A stretch of DNA of 64,000 nt from Dermanyssus gallinae (Eukaryota; Arthropoda; Arachnida; Mesostigmata; Dermanyssidae), in NCBI GenBank assembly GCA_003439945.1, contig QVRM01005435.1, positions 62,001 through 126,000 on the forward strand, given 5' to 3'. The translations under genes were made by a program, and so were the position numbers. The notes under the pieces are model-generated. The model did not search any database and was not told the DNA's origin. It saw only the letters and a list, made by a program, of their open reading frames with translations. Position 1 is the stretch's first letter; each line of letters starts with the position of its first letter. Positions 43,090-55,028 of this stretch are shown here, piece by piece.

Positions 43090-44050
43090 ATTTAATTTAA
43101 CAATAACCTCACTTAAATGGAAAGCAGTAATTACATTATACTATAAATTGTTTTTCTTATTAGTATGGGGAAATGTATGTGCTGCGTAGATGTTAAGCAT
43201 GCATATTTGAGTGGTCCTCAGCAAAGCCATCACTGCCTTCCTGAGGTAAACAATCACCAAACCATGCTCGCATCTGATATGAAAGAGTGATATTAGTATC
43301 GTTTGTGAACATTATTTATGTTTACAATAAAGACTTGATTTGCATGGCATTCATTTCTTGACTATCGAGGGCAGTATCATCAATGGTTTTGTATATGACT
43401 GGATAGAAAAAATATTAGCACCAATAGAAAGAAACCCACAGAAAAGGTGTCGCTAACATTAGAATAGAAGTAAGCTTTAAAAGACGCTGTCAAAACCTGC
43501 CTCAGATTATCAATTTGGTTTCAGTACGGCACTGGGTGGAAAAACACGAAAACGCCTATAATAAACGTATGTCTGGCTATTCTTCTGACAACAAAGGTGG
43601 ACTGGGACGTGGTGCCAACCCGAAAGGCGGATTTCTCGTATCTCTGACGCACCAACAATCTGCCTAAATGACACAAAAAACAACGGGACGCTGTCTGAAG
43701 ACGCGGCAAGTGTCCCACGGTTCCATAATGGAATAACCAATTCTGTAGAATTTGGATAATGGAATAACCAATTCTGGTAAACCCTACTTCCCGACGTTCG
43801 AAGTCGGGTACAGGTTATAATGGCCTAAAAAAGACATAGAACGGACAAAACCAACGTTTACAGTGGGTGAAGTGAATACGCAGGCAGCACCTGTGGCACC
43901 TCGTGAGACAGGCTACAAGGAAAGTGGCACTCGTTGCGGCAAGTCTTAACGAACTGACGCCGAAAATCCGAGAAAGGCTGGAGAGAAGCGACGGTGGTGT
44001 AGACATTGTATCATAATATATCCGGCTTCGATTTATTCTCCTGCAATAAT
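43088..44050. other. No clear gene; may hold the decayed 5' part of the RLE-type LINE
   Basis: Stops in all frames. A plus-strand stretch near 43.82-44.10 kb is GC-richer and leads into the reverse-transcriptase motif, so it probably belongs to that element, but no motif is legible. Confidence 0.35.
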
Positions 44051-45720
44051 AAGACTTTGGACACCAGACGAACCTGGCCTATGGTTCAGAACCATCCCAC
44101 CTGGTAATGCCCCACAGCACTATGCTATCGCAGACAGGTCTTCAGCAGGGTGATCCCCTGGGTCCCCCACTTTTTTGCTTGTGTATCAAGGAATTGGATT
44201 CACTGCAGTCCCCCCTTAATGCCTGGTACTTGGATGACGGGGTTCTGGGCGGGGACCTCCCGACCGTACTTGACGACATACGGAAAGTTATTGAATTTGG
44301 TGCTATTAGCAATCTGACATTGAACCCGGTCAAATGTGAAGTATATGTCACAACTCACAACGAAGTCGAGCCGTTAGATTTAACTAACCTTTTTGACTTA
44401 CTTCCGGGCTGTCGCGTAGTAGACAAGGTTAACCTGGAGCTGCTAGGCATCTCGTCCGGAAGGCATTGCAAAGGCATTAGACAGTCGAAAAGACAAACTT
44501 GACTTTACGGCGGGCAGACTACCTCAATTGGGGGCTCACTGCGGCTGTTCCTTCTTAGATCTTGTTTTTCAGCCACGAGGTTAACACACCTGCTTAGAGG
44601 TTGCAACCTGTTTTATCACGAGAGCTCTTACAGCCATTTAATGGACTTAGCCTAGACATTTTAGAGATCATGCTAAATCTTAAGCTGACCGCTGAGGCAA
44701 GGGAACAGGTAATGCTCCCGGTTTATTTAGGCGGCCTAGGTGTGCCCGACGCGGTCATGACGGCAGGACCTGCAATCGTGTCGTCACTGACCCAGGCTGC
44801 GGAGAGGGTTAGGGCATTATTGGATAACGGTGGGTGGGAAGCTTATAGCGTAGAACTACAAGAGTTGACCGACCGATTGTCGTCTTTATTCGACTCCCCT
44901 CCCGTTGAAAGGAATAAGCAGAGCAGTTGGACAGCTCCCTTGCAAGAAAAGCGATTAGCAAGCCTGATCGATAGAGCCCCCACCTTGGCTTATAAAGCCA
45001 GGCTCCGAGCCGTAAGTAGTGAAGGGGCTGGAGCTTGGTTGCATGCCCTACCCTGTCCACGAATATGGACGCTTTTGGATGACGAGACGACACGCATTAG
45101 CACAGGACTGCGGCTTGGTGTCGACCTAGTCGTTCCTCACCGATGTCGTTGTGGTTACCTTGTGGACGCGTTGGCCCATCATGGCTTGTCCTGCGCCTTA
45201 AGCGCAGGATGAAGAGCACGCCACTCGGCTCTAAATGATACTTTCAGTCGAGCATTGAGGTCTGCTGGCTTTCCGTGTATACTAGAACCTCCGGGCCTAT
45301 CCAGAGACGACGGAAAAACGCCTGACGGCCTTACTTTAACCTCCTTTGAGCGTGGCCGCATGCTTGTTTGGGACGCAACTGTAACCGACTCATTAGCCCC
45401 TTTGATGGTCGGTGCAGGGGCGGACCAGGCAGGTCATGCGTCCAGGTTAGCAGAGGCTAACAAATGTAGAAAATACTCTGGCGTTGGCTATCCGCACCAA
45501 TTTTGTCCGTTGGCTTTTGAAACAATGGGAGCCCCAAGACCGCTTACACTGAAGTTGATTCAGCGCGTGGGCAGAAGCCTTAACCTTTCCACGGGAGACT
45601 CGAGAGCATCGGAGTAGTTGCGTCAGAGACTGTCTCTCGACATTCAACGAGGAAACGCAGCATCTGTTCGGGGCACTTTGTCGAACTAGGCTAACCACGG
45701 CTTCTCTAACCCGTGTCTAC
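44051..45720 (+). pseudogene. LINE with reverse transcriptase and probable restriction-like endonuclease (longest copy)
   Basis: First frame (from 44107): TGLQQGDPLGPPLFCLCIKE and the palm motif WYLDDGVLGGD, followed by LNPVKCEVYV. After a broken stretch, an open frame from 44601 carries LPVYLGGLGVPDAV, AVSSEGAGAWLHALPCPR, TRISTGLRLGVDLVVP and the zinc-binding HRCRCGYLVDALAHHGLSC. The next frame (from 45255) holds PGLSRDDGKTPDGLTLTSFE then RGRMLVWDATVTDSLAP, and reading continues after a TAG (LRQRLSLDIQRGNAAS). A CCHC motif followed by PD...WDAT fits the C-terminal zinc finger plus PD-(D/E)XK endonuclease of R2/R4-type LINEs, which carry no APE domain. The catalytic motif is YLDD, not YADD. 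Frameshifts and stops make it inactive. Clade placement is inference. Confidence 0.8.
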
Positions 45721-47149
45721 ACGTTCGCGCGGAGACAATTGTTCACTCCAAAGTGCTAACATAAAAAAGTTATATAACTAGATCAATCAAATAAATATAT
45801 TTATAGAGCGCAGACTTTAGATTATTATGGTTTACATCAGAAGACAAATATAGATTTATGTCTCAATCACAAGTAAAAATCCAGACGCGGCAAGGTACAG
45901 CTGTCCTGTGGCACATCGGAGCGTTGAAGGAAGTCGGAAGCGGAAGTTGTCGACACAAACTAAAAAAAACTCTGCTGTGAAGATAACAACGAAACTACAC
46001 ATCTAAAAACCATGATCTAAATATAAATGCCAAACTGGTTGAGTTAGTGAGAGTAGTTGCTGGTTTTTGGCGTGGAGTTGCCAAAGCAGCTGTTACAAGT
46101 TGCCGTTGTAACGGTTGACGGCATGCGTTGTTCACTTCTTGGAGGTTTGGTGCGCTAACACTGATGAGTAGCACAGGTGGTTCCCCCTAGAAAGGTCTTT
46201 CTCACGGCATGCAGGATTTTGTGCAGCAAAAGTGCACGTGGTCACAGAGCCCAAGGTTGTTAAACACAGCACCTGCTTGCCGTATTTGATGTTCAATTTA
46301 ATCCTGATAGCGTCGATGATCGAATCTAGGTGTGGCGGTCTAGCAGATTTCTGCTCGTCGGAAGAAACATAAAGCCAAATCGACCTATTAAAGATCAAGT
46401 GGAGCGGGTTGTGTCACCACCCCTCTGGCACACGCCAAGTGCTTCGCTTACCACGGGGTTTATCTACAGCTTTTGGGAACTTGCTTTACGGATCACGTTA
46501 CTCAAACGGTTACAGAGATACAGCTGGCACCGATGGCATCCTATGCCATACGGTTCATCTCGAAGCAGTCTAGCTCGACGAAAAATGCCCAGATTAGGTA
46601 AATTCAAAAGTGGTAAATAGTGATCCAGAACACAAGCCAGCCAGAACTGTATCCCAATTTTATAAAGATTATAGTGTATTCTTTCTAAAAAAAAAACGAC
46701 TGCAGACAAAATAGGTGATGACTGCGGTTATGCCCGTGCCGTTAACATGCACGGGCTGCAAATGTGAATAATCTCTGAGTCTTAAATAGCAACCTTTGTG
46801 GCTTTGGATTGTTAACCGGAGTTGCTTTAATACAAACACTTATTCTTGAGAGCAACATGGAGTAAGATGTCTTGTCGCCCATTCAATAGGGTCTACGACC
46901 GACGGAGCTTCTTGAAACAAGCAGAGTTTTGCTGTGCTGTGCTAAGTGTTTAAAAACACTTACATGTAATTTCATACACCTGCAAGTGCTCCTGCAGCCG
47001 AACGCCCTAGAAAAAAAACCCATGCACTGCTGTTAAAGCCTTGTAACATTCCAGAAGAGTCTTTTGACAAGAAACGATTTAGGAAACCTTGTACATTACG
47101 CTGACTAGTGCTTTACCGCGGCGGTTTTCTGGTCAGCTTTATAGTGTCA
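45721..47149. other. No gene recognised
   Basis: AT-rich. Frames of up to 96 codons match nothing known. A-runs lie near 46686-46697 and 47009-47018. Confidence 0.4.
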
Positions 47150-47900
47150 CCCTTTCCCCCGAAATTGGCTGCAGAAGACTTTTTGTCGATTGGTTTGGGA
47201 TCGCGCCTTGTATGAGGCAGGTAGGCAGTTGCACATCACCGTGAGGGCAGGCACGGTTGCCGAGGTCGCAGCTTTGAGATGTTCGTAAACAATCTGGTCA
47301 CGTCCGGCAGATTTTACACCTACAATATAGTCTGAAGGATTTCTTTTTCTCTGACACTCAACAGGTCATCGTTCTCTTGTTCTTATTGTTCCGGCAGGGC
47401 ACAATCGCAGATGAATAGTTCCGAAAAGTATTCACACATCGCCGTTAATTAGTGGAGTTGGGGTTTTTAGGGCTTTGTGCAGTGCAAAGAGAATCCAAGG
47501 TAGAGGTAGAGGCTTTTCAGAATTTGCAGATTTGTATTTTGCGGTTTTGTGTTGGGTGCGCTCTCCTGTGTAGGTCTTTAGGCTCGTGCCTTAGAGTAGT
47601 AAGGTGGTTTAGATTACTATTTCTGCTTTTCTTTCTGTATTTACCTATGAATGATTTTGCAATGCGGCACTCTTGGTCAAACCAAGCTTTTTGTTTCAAC
47701 CCAGTGGTTCGTCAGCGAGCATCCGTAGTCATGCTCTGTACACCCCACCGAAAGCAGTGATCGCAGGTGTCGAGGTCTTTTCGACGTTCAAGAAGTGGTA
47801 GAGAAAATGAAGAGTCCAATTTATGTACGTTGATTCTTCGCGACAACGGTGGATTACATTCGCAGGTCGTGACTACGTTGACTACAAAAGCGAATATCAC
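47150..47900 (-). pseudogene. LINE ORF2 fragment: linker and start of reverse transcriptase
   Basis: Minus strand: LDSSFSLPLLERRKDLDTCD, then KQKAWFDQECRIAKSFIGKY (the WFDxEC linker motif), PTPLINGDVCEYFSELF, LLSVREKEILQTI, and after a frame change SAGRDQIVYEHLKAATS. These match the stretch between endonuclease and reverse-transcriptase palm. Multiple breaks; both ends are missing. Its WFDxEC and YEHLK motifs differ from the CR1-type elements here, so it is another LINE family. Confidence 0.78.
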
Positions 47901-48447
47901 TTGACCGGGTTTTTACTTTCGACTGACTTTCGTCGTCAGGTTGTTGCTGATGCTGCTGCTGCAGCAAATGCCTCCTGATGTGTGTGCCGGCGACATTACT
48001 ATGTCGGCGACATTTGTGCCGTTCCAGTGCCGTATACGTAATTTCTTTTATTGGATTTTCGATTTGTAGTCAGTCCTAGCCTTTCAACGGCTTCGATAGA
48101 TATTGTGCTTCGTTTATTTCGTTTTCAGGGAGGTCAGTCGTACAAAGTATTTCGTACCGCTCTCTCATCGGGCGCTGCATATACATATGCAATGATGACA
48201 GTATTTAATATTCACATTGATTTGTTTATTCGTAGCTAACAATACCTGTCCGGCACAGTTGCCGGCTTTGGGCTACCTTTTTCTTCCATCTTGATTGCTT
48301 TGCCGTGGTTGACCTTGCGGCATGATTTAAATGATTTGGTTTTGTCACAAGCTGCTTCTCCGTAAAGAAAATAAAAGTAAACTAGTTTTCGCCCATATAG
48401 CCGCGTTATTGATTCTAGTACTTGTAGTAGCCGTTGTCGTTTTACTG
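47901..48447. other. No gene recognised
   Basis: Contains a short CTG-rich run near 47943-47966. Otherwise featureless. Confidence 0.4.
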
Positions 48448-49020
48448 TATAGGCAAGACATACATTTGCGGGTCTCCATCTCGTTATATTTGTTCGATAG
48501 TCATAGCATTCTTTTTGTGTTTATGGATCAGCTGATGGCTGCTGCTATTCTTCAGCATTATTAAACCCAAACATCCGATATGGTGGATTTAGTGGACCCC
48601 GAAATGAGCAAAAATGTTTTTCTTCCGACCAGACCACCAGATCCAGCAGTTCGTTAAACTGCTCTACGCTTCTAATCTGTGCATGGTAACTAGTATAATA
48701 CGTTCGTTAATTTTGCCCTGCTAGCTTCGCCACTTTTACCCCGGCGGCGTCACTACTTATATTTCTGTTGATATATTATTCACTAACGTTCGATTGACAT
48801 AGTTTTTCATGTCGTCGCCGCTATACCGATTAATTGGAGAACGGCTTACAAACAAAGCCCTATAACGCGATCTTTCCTATATGTATACCTTCATCGTGAA
48901 CAGCTATCACGTCTGTCATTTTGAGTGGGTTTCTGGGCTGGTTTTGTTTGCTCGCGTTCTGTGTTCCTGTATGCGTCACTAATTCGCGTCATGTTGCCTT
49001 TCTCTCTTGGGAAACTCTTC
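48448..49020 (+). repeat. Unclassified dispersed repeat, copy 2
   Basis: Direct repeat of 24847-25365 in the same orientation, with shared islands in the same order across the full length. Neither copy has a surviving open frame, and the ends carry no obvious inverted or long terminal repeats. Confidence 0.8.
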
Positions 49021-49457
49021 CACGCTTTGTTCTGCATTTACGTGCATTATGGCACAAAGATTGATGCGACGCGACAATTCCGCGTAACACATCGTATTGC
49101 ACGTGACGCTGCGCGCTTTCGTGCTGCTTCTGTTGACGTCCGACGATTTGCTGTTGAGTTCTGGTCATTGATGTACAGTTAACCGGCAGTTTCTCGGCTA
49201 TCTCATCAATGCTCGCTTTCGTAATGTTTGGATACCGTTCAGGCAGCCGCAACGGAATGATGTGCATCTTGGTGATATCGACTCATTGTGTTATCAATAC
49301 CTCGCACCAAAAACCAGTAACCGTTATGTTGTCTACATCGTGGACTTCAGGAGTACAATTTGAGTTCTCGCTGCTGTCGCAACTTTTGCCAAAAAGCACA
49401 CTAATACTAGAGCGTACAAAAAACATGACCGACCTGTTGCCATCGCGACAACTTATT
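49021..49457. other. No gene recognised
   Basis: Open frames on both strands of about 90-100 codons (49209-49520 +, 49267-48989 -) overlap one another and have no recognisable domain. Confidence 0.4.
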
Positions 49458-49488
49458 GCTGTATATATATATATATATATATATATAT
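49458..49488. repeat. (TA)n microsatellite at a LINE 3' tail
   Basis: TA tract directly adjoining the 3' end of the minus-strand LINE fragment. The sister copy at 38.35 kb has only a short ATATATA at the same position. Confidence 0.9.
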
Positions 49489-49693
49489 TCACACACCCTT
49501 TAGCAGGGGGGCTTTATTGAGATCACAGAAGAAGGTTATCGCAAGTCGGCCTTCAGGCGGCGGGTTGTACATGGTTAAGCTTACGGACTAAGCGCCACGC
49601 AAGCATTTTGTTAACGATTGCTTTCCTGGCAATTATTTTGGCCCGGATATTGATTCTCGAGCGAGTGTTTGTCATGTTAAAAAATCTCACCAA
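49489..49693 (-). mobile_element. CR1-type LINE 3' end, inverted copy of 38.14-38.36 kb
   Basis: The reverse complement matches the end of the 34.3-38.3 kb LINE: ACACTCGCTCGAGAATCAAT, CAGGAAAGC.ATCGTTAACAA, CGCCTGAAGGCCGACTTGCG and AATAAAGCC.CCCTGCTAAA. Differences are mostly single transitions plus a 4-bp indel. It is strongly 5'-truncated. A second (TA)n tract (49692-49712) flanks the other side. Confidence 0.92.
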
Positions 49694-49712
49694 TATATAT
49701 ATATATATATAT

Positions 49713-52597
49713 ACATATTCATTATACGTGTGTGAGTGTACTATATTCGCTTATAACGTATCGTAATGTGCGTTCGAGTATACAATGGCTGACCACATGT
49801 TACTAGTGAGGTGTGTATACATACATGTATACATACGTGAATGTGCATTGAGTGAGCGTTTTACGTTTGTATGCGGCTATATATATTGATGTATGTGCGA
49901 GAGGGCCGCCGCGACCACATACGTATGTATATACGCGCAATTCTCGCCGCTTCTTGCTCATCCACCGACCAAATAACCAAGCATGTAGCAACAAGTAGCA
50001 ACAGTCAACCAACCACAACGAGGTCGGCGGTCTTCTGCCACTGCGGCTGCTGCTGCTGCAATGCCAAGCGGCGGTGGCAGCGATGATGATGAAGACGATG
50101 ACGATGATGATGATGATGATCTACGTATAACTGCTGCAATAATGACCAACAACTAACCGATCGACTGATCGAGGCTCGACCATTGGCTATGAGCACGCCT
50201 AATGACCGCCTCGTCATATATGCTGGATCCCATATATATATATATATATATATATAGTTCTGTAGCACTTGTTCTGCTTTGTGTCTGCTCTCTCGCTCTC
50301 TCTTCCCTATCTTCCTCTCTCCCTTACCTCTCACTCTTCCACCCCCCCCTCTCTCTCTCTTCTACCCCCTCTCTCTCTCTCGCGCGCGCTTTCTCTCTCT
50401 GTGATGTCTGGCGGTCGTTTTGTCTGTATTGTCCGGGCGTCGTCGTGGGTATTTGTCTCGAATGAGGCACTCGTCGGTGTTGTGTATATGAACATGTATG
50501 TGCGTGGACATGCTGATGCGGCTAATCGTTCGTTGATGGGTGGTAGTGGTGGTGGTCCTGGTGGCCCTGGTGACAACACCATCACCGCCACCAGTTGGGC
50601 AGTGACTATGGCCAGTGTGGGCCAAGCTTCTACGGAGGAATCCTCCAGCTAATGCTGTTGCTGCTGCTGTTATGACAACATCTCTATGACGACAAACTTG
50701 TCGCGCTTGCTGACTTGATGACATCCAGATGACACTGATGTGCTGACGGACTGATCCGCCTGAAGCAAACGCAACTTCTTCTTGTTGGCAGATGAACAGC
50801 AAACAAAGTTCGACGGTCATCGAACGATGCTGATTGAGCATGAAAAGCTCAAGAGCAGCGGAGGCCGGCAGAACGGACAGAGGACAGGATTTGTGCAGAT
50901 GTTTCTGCTGCTGTTTATATTGCTGCTGTTGCTGCTGGTGCCGTTGCTGCTGCGTTCTCTTCTGACTCGTTGTCTAGGTTAATGCGACACAAGAAGAAGA
51001 AAAAGAAGAAGAAGATTAGACGGACCTGCTGTCATTAGCACTAATATGATTTCTGCTACTAAAAAAGTAGCACTAATATACTTCTGGTGCTACTGCCACT
51101 ACTACTACCGGCATGAGTCCGGCTATTAGATACTGCTAGACTGTTGTACCGCTGCTTTTACTACGATTACTATATATCTGCAGTATGACGACAACGACTA
51201 CGATTAGTGGTCATTGTCGTCGTCGTCGACCCGTTGCCTCTAGGCGATGAGAACTGGGGGTGAGCCGCGACCCCAGCAACAAGTGCAGCAGACGGACGGA
51301 CGGACGGACAGACAGACAGCGGTCACTGGGTCCGTCTTGACGCCAGCACAGTGACATAACAGTAACGGCTAACGTTACGGTGTGACGTCGTGGTCGCTCG
51401 CGTACTCATTCTTACCACAACATACAACCGCTCCGCTCCGCCACAACAACAGCAACAACAACAACGACAACAAGAACGACGACAACAACAACAACAATAG
51501 CAACAGCAACAACAACAACGACAACAACAACAACAACAATAGCAACAGCAACAACAACAACAACAACAACAAGAACGACGACAACAACAACAACAGCAAC
51601 AACAACAGCAACAACAGCAACAGCAACAACAACAACAACGACGACGACTGACCTCCACTGTGTCCACACAACCACAACAACAACAACAGCAACAACAACA
51701 ACAACAAGAACGATAACAGCAACAACAACAACAACAACGACGACGATGACGACGACGACTGACCCCCACTGTGTCACCGCATGGCCTAAATGCCATTGGG
51801 TACACGCACACTTGTGGCGCGAACATACGTCGATACATATGCTCCAAGTTGCTGTTGTTGTTGTTGTTGTTGTTGTTGTTGCTGTTGTTGTTGCTGTTGT
51901 TGTTGCTGTTGTGGTTGTTGCCGTCGTCGTCGTTTTTGCTGGTGTTGTCGTGATCTTTATGTTGCTCTAGCTAGCTAATAGCTTGTTCCCCTAGATCTGC
52001 TGCTCCCTTTGCTCGTTTTCCGCTTTCGCCAAGTGGTGGTGCTGGCGGCAGACTGCGTGGCCACAGACATCGGCAGCAGAAGACAGCCACCTTTTCCTTT
52101 CCCTCTCATGCCGACATGGCATGGAATGGCATGGCAGCGGCGTGCGTATGTATGGTGGTCATAATCGTAGGCAGAATAATAGTAGAAATAATACTCATCA
52201 TCACAATAATAGCAGAAACAACAACAACAACAGCAACAGCGACTACAACAACAACAACAATAAAAGCAATGATGGTCACCGAATTGTGGTCTGATCGCGA
52301 CCGGAGATATGTCTCTGTCATCGGCGACGTCATTATCCGTGGCACGCCCTGAAACGTCAACGGTGATGATGATGATGAAGTCGATGATAAAGTTGATGAT
52401 TGGTGACCGTGTCGCAATCTCTCTCATTCGCTCGCTCAATCGATATTAAGCGGCGATCGAGTAACCCACCTGTGGGCAGAGTCCGGGGGGGGTGAAGTGG
52501 CGGGGGTAACGCCTGTAACAGAGGCGACGAAGACAACCCACGACAACGACGCTGCCGGCGGCTGCGGTCCACCACGTGTCCCCAAAAAGAAAATCCT
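49713..52597. other. Low-complexity zone, no convincing gene (left part)
   Basis: A dense series of simple repeats: (GAT)n about 50085-50122, (TA)n about 50230-50257, CT-rich about 50277-50400, CAA-rich about 51441-51740, TTG-rich about 51852-51920, CAA-rich about 52212-52262. Open frames up to 174 codons are homopolymeric shadows. The zone is richer in GC and trinucleotide repeats than the transposon-rich middle of the window. It resembles the 5' UTR and promoter regions of large regulatory genes, but no exon could be shown. Confidence 0.45.
51441..51740. repeat. CAA-rich repeat tract
   Basis: Interrupted CAACAA/CAGCAA with a GACGAC patch in the middle. TTG-type repeats of opposite sense follow at 51852-51920, so the two could pair as a long imperfect hairpin. 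Confidence 0.85.
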
Positions 52598-52784
52598 TTC
52601 GGGGCTGACTCTCAACCAAGATTTAACGTCCAAGGGACTGCCTTTTGCATTGCTTCATAGACGGGGACCCCCATAAATACAAATGTGCAACGGTGGGGCT
52701 CGAACCCGCGCGAACCTATGTGTCTCCTCCGGTCGCGAGGCGCAGACGCATGCCACCACGCCACCGGGTTCGACGCACCATGTG
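52592..52784 (-). mobile_element. SINE family A, copy 2 (older)
   Basis: The minus strand has the family head with TGGCGTGGTGGCATGCGTCT, B box GGGTTCGAGCCCCACC (one change) and the ending TTGAGAGTCAGCCCCGAAAG. An imperfect flanking repeat is visible: CACCACGTGTCC near 52572 and CACCATGTGTCC near 52787. One mismatch suggests an older insertion than the other two copies. Confidence 0.87.
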
Positions 52785-52795
52785 TCCAAAGATCA

Positions 52796-53008
52796 ATAAT
52801 CGTGCTTATGGCGCGCTCGGCCCGTTGCTTTCATGCATGCAGCCGTTCACGTGGGCCGCTAAGCATCGCCTGTATGTGCGTGCAGGCGATTATGGCAGAG
52901 ATGCACGCACGTGCCGAGACGCACGCGCCATCTCCACCGCGCATGATGCCTTAGCATGGCGCGCGTTCAACGTACGGTCATACAAATGCGTCTGTACATA
53001 CATGCATA
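52796..53008. other. No gene recognised
   Basis: GC-rich with several CGCACG motifs. No domain in any frame. Confidence 0.4.
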
Positions 53009-53024
53009 TATTTATATATATACA

Positions 53025-53068
<44 letters not shown>

Positions 53069-53078
53069 TATATATATT

Positions 53079-53114
<36 letters not shown>

Positions 53115-53120
53115 TTTTAC
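53009..53120. repeat. Long (TA)n array
   Basis: About 110 bp of TA runs with GCATA and TTATAAATA interruptions, ending in a T-run. Confidence 0.93.
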
Positions 53121-53679
53121 TTGTGCATACATACTGTGTATACATACACACAACTATGTCAACTATGAGACTGCTTTGTACTGCTGGCGTGGATATTTTA
53201 CGCGTTTGTACGCCTGTTTTCGTGTATCTAACCGTGTGTGTGTGTCTGTATGTGCCTGTTTATGTGTATGGATGTGTACGCACTGCAAACGTGCATTGTT
53301 GTATATATGCGTGTGTGTTATGTGTGTCGCGTCGCTTCTTTTCCACGGCGGGCGATTTTCGGTCGACAATAATTGCCAGTGCGACAATGATTGCTGTTTA
53401 GCTAGATAGCTAGGAGCTGGTCTACGTACTGTTGTAGTTAGTAAGCAGTAATGGCACACGATGGTGGTGGTGGTGGTGGTGGTGGTGATCGACGACGATT
53501 CCCCATTAATGTTGACCGCGGCCGTCAAATGATGCTCATCACGTAGTAGCAGTAGTAGTAAATACTGTTCGATCTGCTTTTACGCAGAAATAGCACGGGT
53601 CTACTAGTTCGGGTGACGGTATACATTACTGTACTTGGGTGAACTGTATATAGGCTGCACGCATTATTTCTACGTAAGA

Positions 53680-53716
<37 letters not shown>
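53680..53716. repeat. (TA)n microsatellite
   Basis: TA tract about 70 bp before the giant TTG repeat. Confidence 0.93.
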
Positions 53717-53718
<2 letters not shown>

Positions 53719-53784
53719 ACATATAAATATATATACAGTCACTTGACGAGAGACCAAAAATAACAACGGCAACGACAGTATTCA

Positions 53785-54192
<408 letters not shown>

Positions 54193-54997
54193 GTCGTCGT
54201 CACCGCGCAGCCCCCGTTACCGTTTGAGGTTCCGTTTTGCAGCACACTGAAGCACCCGGAGCCGAGCAGAGCCGTCCGTCGTTCGTAGTAAACGACGCAA
54301 ATCATCGCCTGCTACCCCCAGCGCGCGAGCTTAAGCGCATAAGCGACGGCGGCGCTGGGGGGAAGAGATGGTCTGGCTTTGTGACTCACTCACTCACTCA
54401 CTGACTGACTGACTGATCGGCTGATCAACACGGCAATAATCACACCTATCATCGACTAAACGGACGGACGGACGGACGTACCGACAGACAGACAGACAGA
54501 TAGACCGACAGATAGACCGACCTATAGACTGAACTGAAACGGGATGGACTGATGCAGCACCGATGCAGTAGTGCCTCTCTCTCCTTCGACGCCCGGCAGT
54601 GGATCGACCGACCCTCGCTCGCCTTGCCTCGCCGCACCGCGCCGGGTCTGATCCACTGCCGGGCGGTGGACTCGTAGCGGTGGTAAAACACGGCGCCCCT
54701 CTTGGCAATATGCTTGCTTGAATGCTGCTTTGCAGCTGCTGCTGTTGGTGTTGTTGTTGCTGATACAGCCTTAGCTGCTGGTGAACCGGCCCGCCAGCCA
54801 GCCAGCCGACCGCAGAGCACCAAAGTCCCGTTGTTCGGCGATGTCGCTGGCCGCAGAAGCAGAAGTAGCATCATCGATGGTCGTGGCGGTGGCAGCGGTG
54901 GTGGCAGTGAGGTAGCGGTACCGTGGAGGGAACATCACCATCACCTCATCATTGTCGAACGTCGTTTTCGTCGTTATCGTCGTCGTCATCGTCATCG

Positions 54998-55028
<31 letters not shown>

